From NCBI RefSeq assembly GCF_013778325.1, contig NZ_JACEIB010000006.1, positions 310,001-374,000 on the forward strand: 64,000 nucleotides of DNA, given 5' to 3'. Under the pieces are notes generated by a model, which was given only the letters and a program-made list of their open reading frames with translations, was not told the DNA's origin and did no database searches. This stretch comes from Sphingomonas chungangi (GTDB lineage: Bacteria > Pseudomonadota > Alphaproteobacteria > Sphingomonadales > Sphingomonadaceae). Shown here in pieces: positions 1 to 7,907 of this stretch. Position 1 is the first letter of the stretch. Each line of letters opens with the position of its first letter. A program made the position numbers and the translations under genes.

Positions 1-63
1 TTCTGCATCATGGCGATCGGGCCCCTGCCGGCAGGCATGCCCAAGCTTCGGATCGTCGACTGA
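1..63 (+). CDS. Possible 3' end of a gene entering from the left edge
   Basis: Reading from base 1, frame 1 stays open for 20 codons and ends in a TGA at 61-63. The codons look coding-like (residues end in KLRIVD), but the piece is too short to identify and could be chance. The rest of 64-314 shows nothing recognisable. Confidence 0.2.
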   Translation, partial: FCIMAIGPLPAGMPKLRIVD

Positions 64-314
64 ACGACTTGAGCCTAGGTCGAAGACTCGGGGATGAGCC
101 CGCGAGCTTGCAGAAGGAACCGCTCGTTCGGTTTCCGCCCTCTGGGGCAGCACGAAGCTGCCGATCGACACGGACGAGGCCAGCACCGTCTCGCTGCCGC
201 CGAGCGCCCATCAGGCGATGCAAAGAACGAGAACGCCGAGCTGAGCCGCCGGATGGCCCGCAGCGTCGGCCACGAGGTTCGAGACATGCCGGGTGGCTCG
301 GTAGAGCGGCCTGA

Positions 315-869
315 TCATCGATCGCGACCGATGTGGCGGGCCGTCTCGCATCGCTCGGTCGCATCCTGGATGAGCCGGATCGCCTCGGCGGAATCGCCGA
401 TGCCGAGAACCTCGAAGCCTTTTCCCTTCAGCGCATTGTAGTTGGCGAACCATCGCCCGAGATGCTCGACGAAGGGCTCGCCGAGATCCGACACGTGGCG
501 GGCCTGATCGTAGCTGACCGAGAGCGCCCCGCGCCCGATGAGACGATCATTGCGAAAGGTGCGGCCTCGCTCGGTCTGTTCGGCCTTGATGACGCCGAGG
601 ATATGGACGTCGATGACGCATCCGACCGCGGCAGGCTCGTCGCCGATCACGAATATGTCGAGAGCATCGCCATCGTCGGCGAGCGTCGAGGGCACCATTC
701 CGAAATCGAGCGGGAAGCTCATTCCGGCGGGAAGCAGGGCCGACAGCTCGAAAGCCTCGATCGACGCGTCCCAGGTATATTTGGAGCGGCTGCCTTTCGG
801 CGTCTCTATGACGACGCGACAGATGCCTGTGTCCGCGTCCAGTCTGTGCGGGATAGCCGCTAAATCCAT
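315..869 (-). CDS. Inorganic pyrophosphatase-like protein, divergent family I
   Basis: Predicted 184-residue protein that would hydrolyse inorganic diphosphate to phosphate in the cytoplasm. The family I fold is recognisable: an N-terminal KGSRSKY stretch, the aspartate motif DGDALDIFVIGDEP (usual form DGDPLDVL) and a C-terminal helix with WFANYNALKGKGF. The length fits the family (about 175 residues). Odd points: the usual proline of the DxDPxD motif is alanine, and the later metal-binding aspartates appear replaced in the stretch TERGRTFRNDRLIG. I placed the start at 869 because it aligns with the family; an in-frame ATG at 896 would add nine residues. The gene diverges from the oxidoreductase at 1088. 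It could be a specialised or weakly active paralogue rather than the housekeeping enzyme. Confidence 0.75.
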   Translation of the reverse strand: MDLAAIPHRLDADTGICRVVIETPKGSRSKYTWDASIEAFELSALLPAGMSFPLDFGMVPSTLADDGDALDIFVIGDEPAAVGCVIDVHILGVIKAEQTERGRTFRNDRLIGRGALSVSYDQARHVSDLGEPFVEHLGRWFANYNALKGKGFEVLGIGDSAEAIRLIQDATERCETARHIGRDR

Positions 870-1087
870 ATCGTTCGATCCCATGGGATGTCGCATCTTG
901 CATCGGCTTGCGTCGAACGGGCCTGCTGCCGATTTTGATCCAGCATGTGCGATGCATCCCGGTCGATATCCCCGGTCGTCGCAGCGCTTTCCTTTTCGAC
1001 CGCCAGTGAATCGGGGTGGGTCGGAGGCAGATGGCCCGGGATCGATTGCCTATCCCCAGCATTAAGGTCTCTCTGATGGAGGATCGG

Positions 1088-2035
1088 ATGGTGCAGTTCG
1101 GATACAAGCTGATGACCGAGGAGCACGGGCCGGCTGCGCTGATCGAGAATGCCGTTGCCGCGGAGGCCGCGGGCTTCGACTTCGTCTCGATCTCCGACCA
1201 TTTCCATCCTTGGCTCGAATCGCAGGGCCATGCCCCGTTCGCGTGGAGCGTGCTCGGCGGGATCGCGCAGGCGACCTCGCGGATCGGCATCGCGACCGGT
1301 CTCACCTGCCCGATCATCCGCTACCACCCCGCGATCATCGCGCAGGCAGCGGCAACGATCGGCGTGATGTCGAAAGGCCGGTTCACCCTGGCCGTCGGCG
1401 CCGGCGAGCGCCTGAACGAGCATGTCACCGGGGAGCGCTGGCCGTCGACGCCGCAACGCCATGCCATGCTCGGCGAGGCGATCGAGATCTTCCGCATGCT
1501 CTGGAAGGGCGGCGTGCACAGCTTCGAAGGGGACTGGTACGTCGTCGATCACGCCCGCCTTTATGACCTGCCTGACGAGCCCATAGACGTCATCGTGGGC
1601 GTGAGCGGCCCGGCGTCGGTCGCTCTGGCCGTCGAGGCGGCCGACGGCATCATGGCGACGGAGCCTAAGGCTGAGTTGGTCGAAGGCTTCCGCAAGGCGA
1701 AGCAGGGCCCCGCCTATGCGGAGGCGGTCCTTTCCTATGCGGAGACCGAGCAGGCGGGGCTGGAACAGGCCCACCAGACGTTCCGCTTCTCGGCGCTGGG
1801 CTGGCCGGTCAACAGCGAGCTGCGCGATGTCGAAGGCTTCGAGTCCGCCTCCCGGTTCGTCCGCCCCGAGGATCTGGCGGATGCGATCGCCGCCGGGCCG
1901 GATGTCGAGGCGCATCTCGCGGTCATTCGCCGCTATGTCGATGCCGGCTTCGATCATGTGGTGTTGAGCTGCCCGGGGCAGCATCAAAAGCGGTTCATCG
2001 AATTCTTCGAGACAGAGCTTCGCCCGCGTCTCTAG
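1088..2035 (+). CDS. LLM-class flavin/F420-dependent oxidoreductase, G6PDH-like subfamily
   Basis: Predicted 315-residue luciferase-like TIM-barrel oxidoreductase. It resembles the subfamily related to F420-dependent glucose-6-phosphate dehydrogenase: SDHFHPW at residues 36-42, a FAWSVLGGIA segment near 51-60, TGLTCPIIRYHPA near 70-82 and GAGERLNEHVTGERWP near 104-119. The start at 1088 is preceded by GGAGG with good spacing; upstream in-frame ATGs at 1016 and 1076 lack this. No F420 biosynthesis gene is in the window, so the cofactor (F420 or FMN) and substrate are open. It stands alone; the next gene is a small protein on the same strand after 119 bases. Confidence 0.85.
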   Translation: MVQFGYKLMTEEHGPAALIENAVAAEAAGFDFVSISDHFHPWLESQGHAPFAWSVLGGIAQATSRIGIATGLTCPIIRYHPAIIAQAAATIGVMSKGRFTLAVGAGERLNEHVTGERWPSTPQRHAMLGEAIEIFRMLWKGGVHSFEGDWYVVDHARLYDLPDEPIDVIVGVSGPASVALAVEAADGIMATEPKAELVEGFRKAKQGPAYAEAVLSYAETEQAGLEQAHQTFRFSALGWPVNSELRDVEGFESASRFVRPEDLADAIAAGPDVEAHLAVIRRYVDAGFDHVVLSCPGQHQKRFIEFFETELRPRL

Positions 2036-2154
2036 CGGAGCTCGGTCAAGATGGCCCTCATCGGTCCGGCCGTTCGCTCGCGTCACCGATACGGACGCGA
2101 TATCGTCGCGTCGGCTCGTCCCGGCGCTCGTTGGGCAGGAAGGAAGGAGCCATC

Positions 2155-2349
2155 ATGACCGGTATCAAGCATCCCGCTGCGGACACCCTGGACGACAAGC
2201 GCACCTATGCCGCCGACATCGACATGAGCCGTGATGCGGCCGAGCAGGCGAAGCCCAGGAAGCCGACAGGAAAGCGGTCGAAGGACGAGATCGAGCGGGA
2301 CAATGCCGCCGCAATCGCGGCCGCAACATCCCAGACCGGCCAGACATGA
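2155..2349 (+). CDS. Small hydrophilic hypothetical protein, 64 residues
   Basis: The 64-residue product is rich in charged residues and alanine (central KPTGKRSKDEIERDNAAA, then a repeat-like AAAIAAATS tail) and has no signal peptide or membrane segment. The ATG at 2155 is preceded by AAGGAG, which makes it a better start than 2131. I do not recognise the family. Several small, charged, probably cytosolic proteins of this type lie in the window next to stress genes, so a stress-related role is a guess. Confidence 0.6.
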   Translation: MTGIKHPAADTLDDKRTYAADIDMSRDAAEQAKPRKPTGKRSKDEIERDNAAAIAAATSQTGQT

Positions 2350-2578
2350 GATCGTTACAGGGCGGGGGCGATCCGAGGGTCAGCGTTTCTATTGGCCAGC
2401 CGGATTGTCAGTGGCGCCGTCCGGGCCATGGCCAATCCCTGGATCGCCCTTTGCGCTGGGCCTCGTGCAGTTCCGCGTCGGTGAGTGACGGATCTCCCAA
2501 GGTCTTGGGCCGGCTTGCGCTTTTCGGCAGCGGCGGACGATCTTGCTTGGGTCCGGGCATGTCAGTTCTTGCGAAACA

Positions 2579-2809
2579 TCAGGGATCCGTAGGGGCGGAA
2601 ATCGTCAGCTCGCCCGGGCCGTTCCGACCGCTGATCGCGACGAGCTTCCGCCCGCCGTCCCATAATTCGATACGGTAATCGCCCGCTTGGTCGAGCGTGC
2701 GTCCGATTGCCTCGTCATCGCTGAAAGCCTTGATATTCTCGACGCTGCGGATGTCCCCGGTCAGCGCATTCATGCGATAGAGTCGATAGAGATTGGGTAT
2801 CCCCGTCAT
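2579..2809 (-). CDS. Small conserved protein (paralogue of the 46610-46834 gene)
   Basis: Predicted 76-residue protein of unknown function. Its reality is supported by a second copy in the window at 46610-46834: 48 of 63 aligned residues are identical, including RMNALTGDIRS, SDDEAIGR, LDQAG and YRIELW. The paralogue's start matches the ATG at 2809; in-frame ATGs at 2821, 2872 and 2893 would give longer forms, and no clear ribosome site decides. The protein is soluble, has no cysteine or metal motif, and looks like a compact alpha/beta domain. It lies downstream of the DJ-1/PfpI gene on the same strand. Confidence 0.8.
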   Translation of the reverse strand: MTGIPNLYRLYRMNALTGDIRSVENIKAFSDDEAIGRTLDQAGDYRIELWDGGRKLVAISGRNGPGELTISAPTDP

Positions 2810-2925
2810 GGATCTGTTCATGTCGAAGGCTGGCGGAAGCAGCTGCGAAATCTGCCCTTCCGCCGAATTCATGTTGTCGAATACCACCGGCATCGAACGA
2901 AAGCCGGTAGCGACGATCGTCGAGT

Positions 2926-3468
2926 TCAATCCTGTTCGATGGACTTGATCAGAGCCTCGGTGAAAGCCGGAATGTCGTCCGGCTTGCGGCTGGTGATGAG
3001 CTTGCCGTCCACCTGGACTTCCTTGTCGACGACCTCGGCACCGGCATTGCGCAGGTCGGTGCGGATAGAGGGCCAACTCGTCACGGTGCGACCATCGATC
3101 ACGTCGGCCTCCGCCAGCAGCCACGGTCCGTGGCAGATCGCCGCCACCGGCTTGTCGGCCGCGAAGAAGGCGCGAACGATGGCAAGCGCGTCCTGCTCCA
3201 TCCGCATCGTATCGGGATTACCGACGCCGCCGGGGATCAGCAGCGCATCATAGTCGTCGGCCTCGACCTCACCCAGCGTCAGGTCCGGCGTGATCGTCTC
3301 GCCTTCGTCGCTGTCGTGCACCACGCCCTGGATCGGATCCTTCTTGATGGACGCCAGCGTCACCTGCGCGCCGGCGTCCAACAGGCTGGCACGCGGCTTG
3401 AACAATTCGCTGTTCTCGAAGCCGTCAGTCGCGAGGATCAGCACCTTCGACTTGTCGATCATCGGCAT
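2926..3468 (-). CDS. DJ-1/PfpI family protein (type 1 glutamine amidotransferase-like)
   Basis: Predicted 180-residue cytosolic DJ-1/PfpI protein. The nucleophile elbow AICHGPW places the reactive cysteine at residue 112 followed by His113, with the partner glutamate in GFENSE (about residue 18). Members act as deglycases, chaperones or peptidases in stress defence; which applies here cannot be read from sequence. The ATG at 3468 follows CAGGAGAG, so the longer form beginning at 3531 is unlikely. A perfect EcfG-type promoter lies at 3500-3524, 31 bases upstream, which suggests general-stress control. The small conserved gene at 2579-2809 follows on the same strand. Confidence 0.93.
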   Translation of the reverse strand: MPMIDKSKVLILATDGFENSELFKPRASLLDAGAQVTLASIKKDPIQGVVHDSDEGETITPDLTLGEVEADDYDALLIPGGVGNPDTMRMEQDALAIVRAFFAADKPVAAICHGPWLLAEADVIDGRTVTSWPSIRTDLRNAGAEVVDKEVQVDGKLITSRKPDDIPAFTEALIKSIEQD

Positions 3469-3499
3469 ACGTCTCTCCTGTGGCTGGATTGTAAACCTC

Positions 3500-3524
3500 A
3501 ACGGACTGTCCGTGCCGCCGTTCC
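3500..3524 (-). promoter_or_regulatory. EcfG-type (general stress sigma factor) promoter
   Basis: Read on the minus strand this is GGAAC, 16 bases, CGTT, the exact consensus of alphaproteobacterial sigma-EcfG promoters. It ends 31 bases before the start codon of the DJ-1/PfpI gene. Inference from motif and position only. Confidence 0.7.
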
Positions 3525-3564
3525 GTGCCAAGCCACGGCTCGTTCTATCGATCGCACCAGACGT

Positions 3565-3789
3565 TCAGCGCTCTGGTCTGACGGGCGTCTCGCCGAGCTC
3601 GGGTCTGTCCGTGGGGGCCTGCCGGGGCTTGGGGGCGCCGGTCTGGGTGGGCTGTCCTACCCCGGCTTTCGCGGCACCCTCTGCCTCCGCGTCATGTCCT
3701 CCGAAATCCTCGTCGCCGTTGCTGGGGCCTTTGGCGCGGTCGATATCATCGGGCGAAGCGCTGCTGTGGCTGCGTTCTGCCATGGTCAT
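3565..3789 (-). CDS. Small acidic hydrophilic protein, 74 residues
   Basis: Predicted 74-residue protein without membrane segments. It is acidic in the middle (SPDDIDRAKGPSNGDEDF) and rich in proline, threonine and glutamate toward the end, so probably disordered. The start at 3789 (MTMAER) follows GGAGGATGGG, with better spacing than the second methionine. No family recognised. It belongs to the group of small hydrophilic proteins typical of stress regions in sphingomonads. Confidence 0.55.
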   Translation of the reverse strand: MTMAERSHSSASPDDIDRAKGPSNGDEDFGGHDAEAEGAAKAGVGQPTQTGAPKPRQAPTDRPELGETPVRPER

Positions 3790-4016
3790 CCCATCCTCCA
3801 ATACGTCCAATGGAGCATCATCAACGAACGAAACGGGGTAATGCGCCCGTGTTGCTGACTGCGGAAGCTCCGCAGGTCTGATTGGGCGATCAAGCGGCAT
3901 AAACGGCGCCGCCGGTGGGCCCGAGAACCAAGTCCGCGCGTTGATTCCGCTGCCCTTTGAATAGCGGACATTCTTCGGGCGCTGGACGTTGGGGTGAAAA
4001 CGAGAGGAGAGCCGCT

Positions 4017-4310
4017 GTGCCCCAGGGCGACAAGAGCAGTTACACGGACAAGCAGAAACGCCGGGCCGAGCATATCGAGGAGAGCTACGAGAAGCGCGGC
4101 ACGCCCAGGAAGGAGGCCGAAGCGCGCGCCTGGGCCACCGTCAACAAGGAAACCGGCGGCGGGAAGAAGTCCGGCTCAGGCCGCGGCAAGCCCGAGAATC
4201 GCAGCGCTTCGTCACGTGGTGGCAAGGCGCACAAGTCCGGCTCGGCGGAGCAGCGTTCGACCGCGGCCCGCAAGGGCTGGGAAACCCGCCGCCGGAATGG
4301 CAACGCGTGA
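4017..4310 (+). CDS. KGG-type small basic protein (often labelled plasmid stabilization protein)
   Basis: Predicted 97-residue cytosolic protein with the stretch YTDKQKRRAEHIEESYEKRG, then EAEARAWATVNKETGGG, and a Gly/Ser/Lys/Arg-rich tail ending in GWETRRRNGNA. This family is common in alphaproteobacteria and often carries the uninformative name plasmid stabilization protein; nothing here ties it to a plasmid. The GTG at 4017 follows GAGAGGAGAG and matches where the family begins; an upstream ATG at 3957 gives an atypical N-terminus. Its stop overlaps the GTG of the molybdoenzyme gene by four bases, so the two are probably translated together. Confidence 0.8.
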   Translation: MPQGDKSSYTDKQKRRAEHIEESYEKRGTPRKEAEARAWATVNKETGGGKKSGSGRGKPENRSASSRGGKAHKSGSAEQRSTAARKGWETRRRNGNA

Positions 4311-6601
4311 CGAAGCAGCGCGACGACGATCCGCAGATCGAGCCGTTCGAGGGACCGGCCGGCGGCTGGGGGTCGGTGCGCTCGCTCGCGGACATCTTGC
4401 CGCGCGAGCATCTGGGGCCGGAGGGCTATCGCGAACTCGCCCGCCAGAACAAGCCGGATGGCTTCATGTGCGTCAGCTGCGCCTGGCCCAAGCCCGCCGA
4501 CCATCACCCGGCCGAATTCTGCGAGGAAGGTGCCAAGGCGACGGCCTGGGAATTGACCCGCTATCGGACCACGCCCGATTTTTTTGCCGAGCACACGCTA
4601 ACCGAGTTGCGCGGGTGGAAGGATTACGATCTGGAGCAGCATGGTCGGCTGACCCATCCGATGCGCTACGATCCTGCAACCGACAAATATGCCGCGGTGG
4701 GATGGAACGAGGCCTTCGACGAGATCGGGCAGGAACTGAAGCGCCTCGATCCCAAATCGGTGGTTTTCTACTCCTCGGGCAGGACCAGCCTCGAAGCCTC
4801 CTACATGTACGGGCTGATGGCGCGCATGTTCGGCAACCAGAACCTGCCCGACAGCTCCAACATGTGCCACGAATCCACCTCCGTGGGACTGAAGGCCGCC
4901 ATCGGCGTGCCGGTCGGCACGACGCAGCTAAAGGATTTCGAGGAGACCGACGCGATCTTCTTCTTCGGCCAGAATGTCGGGTCGAACGCGCCGCGCATGC
5001 TGCACGATCTGCGCGCGTGCCGGAAGCGCGGCGTCGAGATCGTCACCTTCAATCCGCTGAAGGAGCGCGGGCTGGAGCGCTTCACCGATCCGCAGAATCC
5101 GATCGAGATGGCGACGCTTCGGGAAACCGCGATCTCCACCCAATATCATCAGCTGCGCGCCGGAAGCGACATCGCCGCGATCATCGGCATCTGCAAGTTC
5201 CTGATCGACTGGGACGATCTGGCCAAGGCCGACGGCGATCTGCCGGTGCTCGATCACGATTTCATCGCGCAACACGCCACGGGTTTCGAGGATTTCGCCG
5301 CCGCCGTTCGCAAGACCGCCTGGGCCGACATCGAGCGCGAGACCGGGCTCGCTCGCGAGGAGCTGGAGGCATCTGCCCGGATCTATGCCAAGGCCAAGGC
5401 GGTGATGGCGATCTACGGCATGGGCATCACCCAGCACGTCAAGGGCGTCGAGAACGTCCGGATGATCGTCAACCTGCTGCTCCTGCGCGGCAATGTCGGC
5501 AAGCCGGGCGCCGGGCCGACTCCGGTACGGGGACACAGCAACGTCCAGGGACAGCGCACCGTCGGGATCACCGAGAAGACCGAGCTGGTTCCGGTCGAGA
5601 GACTGGAAAAGCAGTATGGCTTCAAGGCGCCGCGCGAGAAGGGCCTCGACACGGTCGAAACCTGCCGGGGCGTGATCGACGGATCGGTGAAGGCGGTCGT
5701 CGGCCTCGGCGGCAACTTCCTGCGTGCGGTGCCCGAGACGGAAGCGATGGAGGCGGCATGGCCGAAGCTGGATGTCTCCGTCCAGATCGCGACCAAGCTC
5801 AACCGCAACCATCTCTTCGCCGGCAAGGAAACCTATTTGCTGCCCTGCCTCGGCCGGATCGAGCAGGACATGCAGGCGAGCGGGCCGCAGGCGGTCTCCA
5901 CCGAGGATTCGACCAGCTGCATCCACGGCTCGCGCGGCAAGGCGACGCCTGCGAGTCCGCATCTGCTGTCCGAGCCGGCGATCGTCGCCGGCATCGCCAG
6001 GCGGATCCTGCCCCCCAATCCGAAGGTGGACTGGGAGGCCTGGGTCACGGACTATTCCACGATCCGCGATGCGATCGAGGAGACCTATCCCGCCATCTTC
6101 AAGGATTTCAACCAGCGCCTGTTCACGCCCGGCGGCTTCTGGAAGGGCAACAAGGCGGCCGAGCGCATCTGGGAGACACCGAGCAGGAAGGCGGAGTTCC
6201 TGGCGCCCACCGACATTTCGGCGGCGGGGTTCGGAGAGGCTGCCGGCCGCTATCGCCTGATGACGCTGCGCTCCAACGACCAGTTCAACACCACGATCTA
6301 CGGCTATCACGATCGCTTTCGCGGCATAAAAGGCACGCGCGACGTGCTGCTCATGCACGAGGCGGATATCGCCGATGCCGGGCTTTGCGAAGGTCAGGTC
6401 GTCGCGCTGGAAAGTGATGCGGAGGACGGCGTCCACCGTCGCCGGGACGGCCTGATCGTCACGCCGTACGACATTCCGCGCGGGTGCCTCGGCGCTTACT
6501 ATCCGGAGGCCAACGTCCTGATGCCGGTCGAGCACTACGCCGAGGAGAGCCACGTGCCTGCCGCCAAGTCCGTGCCGGTGCGGATCGCTGCGACCACCTG
6601 A
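4307..6601 (+). CDS. FdhF/YdeP-family molybdopterin oxidoreductase
   Basis: Predicted 764-residue molybdopterin enzyme of the YdeP type, related to formate dehydrogenase H. Near residues 50-75 it has the family stretch GFMCVSCAWPKP followed by AEFCEEGAKATAWE, then the usual molybdopterin domains (YSSGRTSLEASYMYG, FFFGQNVGSNAPRM, IYGMGITQH) and a C-terminal molybdopterin-dinucleotide-binding domain (RSNDQFNTTIYGYHDRF). No twin-arginine signal is seen, so it should be cytoplasmic. In Escherichia coli YdeP is linked to acid resistance; the substrate is unknown. The GTG start overlaps the preceding stop (GTGA), and the next gene begins at the last base of its stop codon, so the three form a coupled operon. 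Confidence 0.92.
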   Translation: MTKQRDDDPQIEPFEGPAGGWGSVRSLADILPREHLGPEGYRELARQNKPDGFMCVSCAWPKPADHHPAEFCEEGAKATAWELTRYRTTPDFFAEHTLTELRGWKDYDLEQHGRLTHPMRYDPATDKYAAVGWNEAFDEIGQELKRLDPKSVVFYSSGRTSLEASYMYGLMARMFGNQNLPDSSNMCHESTSVGLKAAIGVPVGTTQLKDFEETDAIFFFGQNVGSNAPRMLHDLRACRKRGVEIVTFNPLKERGLERFTDPQNPIEMATLRETAISTQYHQLRAGSDIAAIIGICKFLIDWDDLAKADGDLPVLDHDFIAQHATGFEDFAAAVRKTAWADIERETGLAREELEASARIYAKAKAVMAIYGMGITQHVKGVENVRMIVNLLLLRGNVGKPGAGPTPVRGHSNVQGQRTVGITEKTELVPVERLEKQYGFKAPREKGLDTVETCRGVIDGSVKAVVGLGGNFLRAVPETEAMEAAWPKLDVSVQIATKLNRNHLFAGKETYLLPCLGRIEQDMQASGPQAVSTEDSTSCIHGSRGKATPASPHLLSEPAIVAGIARRILPPNPKVDWEAWVTDYSTIRDAIEETYPAIFKDFNQRLFTPGGFWKGNKAAERIWETPSRKAEFLAPTDISAAGFGEAAGRYRLMTLRSNDQFNTTIYGYHDRFRGIKGTRDVLLMHEADIADAGLCEGQVVALESDAEDGVHRRRDGLIVTPYDIPRGCLGAYYPEANVLMPVEHYAEESHVPAAKSVPVRIAATT

Positions 6602-7164
6602 TGGGCCGGAAGGTCGATCTGCCGGTCCATCGGGCGCGGGCCTATCTCGAACCCGGTCCGGTTCTGCTGGTCACCTCCTGCCACGAGGGCGAGCGCAACG
6701 TCACGACGATGGGCTGGCACATGGTGCTGGAGTTCACGCCCTCATTGGTGGGCTGCCTGATCTCCGCGGGGAATCACAGTTTCGAGCTTGTGCGCCAGAG
6801 CCGCGAATGCGTGCTGAACCTTCCGACGATCGGCATGATCGATACCGTGGTCGCCATCGGCAACCGGTCGGGCCACGATCATGACAAGTTCGCGGAACTG
6901 GCGCTGGAGACCGAACCCGCCACCGAGGTCGCGGCCCCGTTGCTCGCCGATTGCCATGCTCATTTCGAATGCCGTCTGGCCGACGACAAGATGGTGGACG
7001 ACTACAACCTGTTCCTGTTCGAGATCGTGAAAGCGCGTGTCGCGCCGCGGCCGAAGCATCCCAGGACCATCCACTATACCGGCGACGGTGTGTTCGTGGT
7101 CGCAGGCAAGGTGGTGAGCCGGCGTAGCGATTTCCGTCCGGCTCTCTTGGGCAACGGGCGTTAG
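6601..7164 (+). CDS. Flavin reductase family protein (FMN-binding split barrel)
   Basis: Predicted 187-residue flavin-binding split-barrel protein of the flavin reductase/DIM6-NTAB family. The core runs from PGPVLLVTSCHEGERNVTTMGWHMVLEFTPSLVG to SFELVRQSRECVLNLPT, the usual FMN-binding half, followed by NRSGHDHDKFAE. The ATG at 6601 shares one base with the stop codon of the molybdoenzyme (TGATG), so the two are tightly coupled. An electron-transfer partnership between the flavoprotein and the molybdoenzyme is an inference from this coupling. Longer upstream starts lie inside the molybdoenzyme frame and look non-coding. Confidence 0.88.
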   Translation: MGRKVDLPVHRARAYLEPGPVLLVTSCHEGERNVTTMGWHMVLEFTPSLVGCLISAGNHSFELVRQSRECVLNLPTIGMIDTVVAIGNRSGHDHDKFAELALETEPATEVAAPLLADCHAHFECRLADDKMVDDYNLFLFEIVKARVAPRPKHPRTIHYTGDGVFVVAGKVVSRRSDFRPALLGNGR

Positions 7165-7180
7165 CTGACCCTTGGGGTCG

Positions 7181-7205
7181 GGAAACCAATCGTCGCGAAT
7201 GCGTT
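7181..7205 (+). promoter_or_regulatory. EcfG-like promoter of the act/caa3 operon
   Basis: GGAAA, 16 bases, CGTT: one mismatch from the GGAAC-N16-CGTT consensus. It lies 43 bases before the TTG start of actA, in the only intergenic gap ahead of the respiratory operon. Confidence 0.45.
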
Positions 7206-7248
7206 AGGCTGGGCGAGGGGACACGCTTCCAAGGGGAAGATCGACGGC

Positions 7249-7907
7249 TTGGCGCAGCTATTCCGCCCCGGAGCGAACAGCATCGCGCGGATCGCGTTGC
7301 TGGCGCTCATCCTCTCGCCGCTGGGGCTCGTCGCCGTCATCGTCCTCCAGCATACCGGCTACATCACCGGGCAGGACCGCTTCGTCGAGCAGACGGTGCC
7401 GTTCAGCCACAAGCATCATGCCGGCGAGCTCGGGATCGATTGCCGCTTCTGCCACGTCGGGGTCGAAACCGACGCGAAGGCGACTGTCCCGACCACCGAG
7501 GTCTGCATGACCTGCCATTCGCAGATCTGGACGAACGCTGCGATGCTGGCGCCGGTGCGCGACAGCTTCGCGAGCGGCCGGCCGCTGGTCTGGTCGCGGG
7601 TCAACCGGCTGCCCGACTATGTCTATTTCGATCATCACGTGCATGTGAACAACGGCGTGCCCTGCGCGGCCTGCCACGGCGACCTGCGCGCCATGCCGCT
7701 CACCGCGCAGGCGAAGCCGATGACGATGCAATGGTGCCTCGATTGCCATCGCGATCCGGAGCGGCGGCTGGTGCCGCAGGACCGGATCACGCTGTCGCGC
7801 CCCTACGACCCGCCGATCCCCCCCACGAGCTCAAGCGCATTCACGCGCATGTGCTCGGGTTGCACCGGACGCGGCGCCTGACGGATTGCTCGACATGCCA
7901 TCGCTAG
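7249..7907 (+). CDS. actA: ActA: pentahaem cytochrome c of alternative complex III (apparent frameshift)
   Basis: Membrane-anchored multihaem cytochrome c that passes electrons within alternative complex III. An N-terminal helix (residues 13-34) precedes four haem motifs in frame: CRFCH (65-69), CMTCH (86-90), CAACH (139-143) and CLDCH (163-167). The open frame then runs to a stop at 7881 with an atypical tail. After the C7 run at 7818-7824 the other frame continues with HELKRIHAHVLGLHRTRR and ends with the fifth motif CSTCH at 7887-7901, stop 7905-7907, as expected for pentahaem ActA. One extra C would restore this. The coordinates given assume the restored reading. Start is a TTG after AAGGGGA. 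actB begins inside the restored 3' end. Confidence 0.88.

Noticed and set aside
3994-6417. Long plus-strand open frame of 807 codons inside the molybdoenzyme gene
   Set aside because: It is extremely Arg/Ala-rich and matches nothing, while the overlapping frame 4307-6601 is a clear molybdoenzyme. It is a high-GC shadow.
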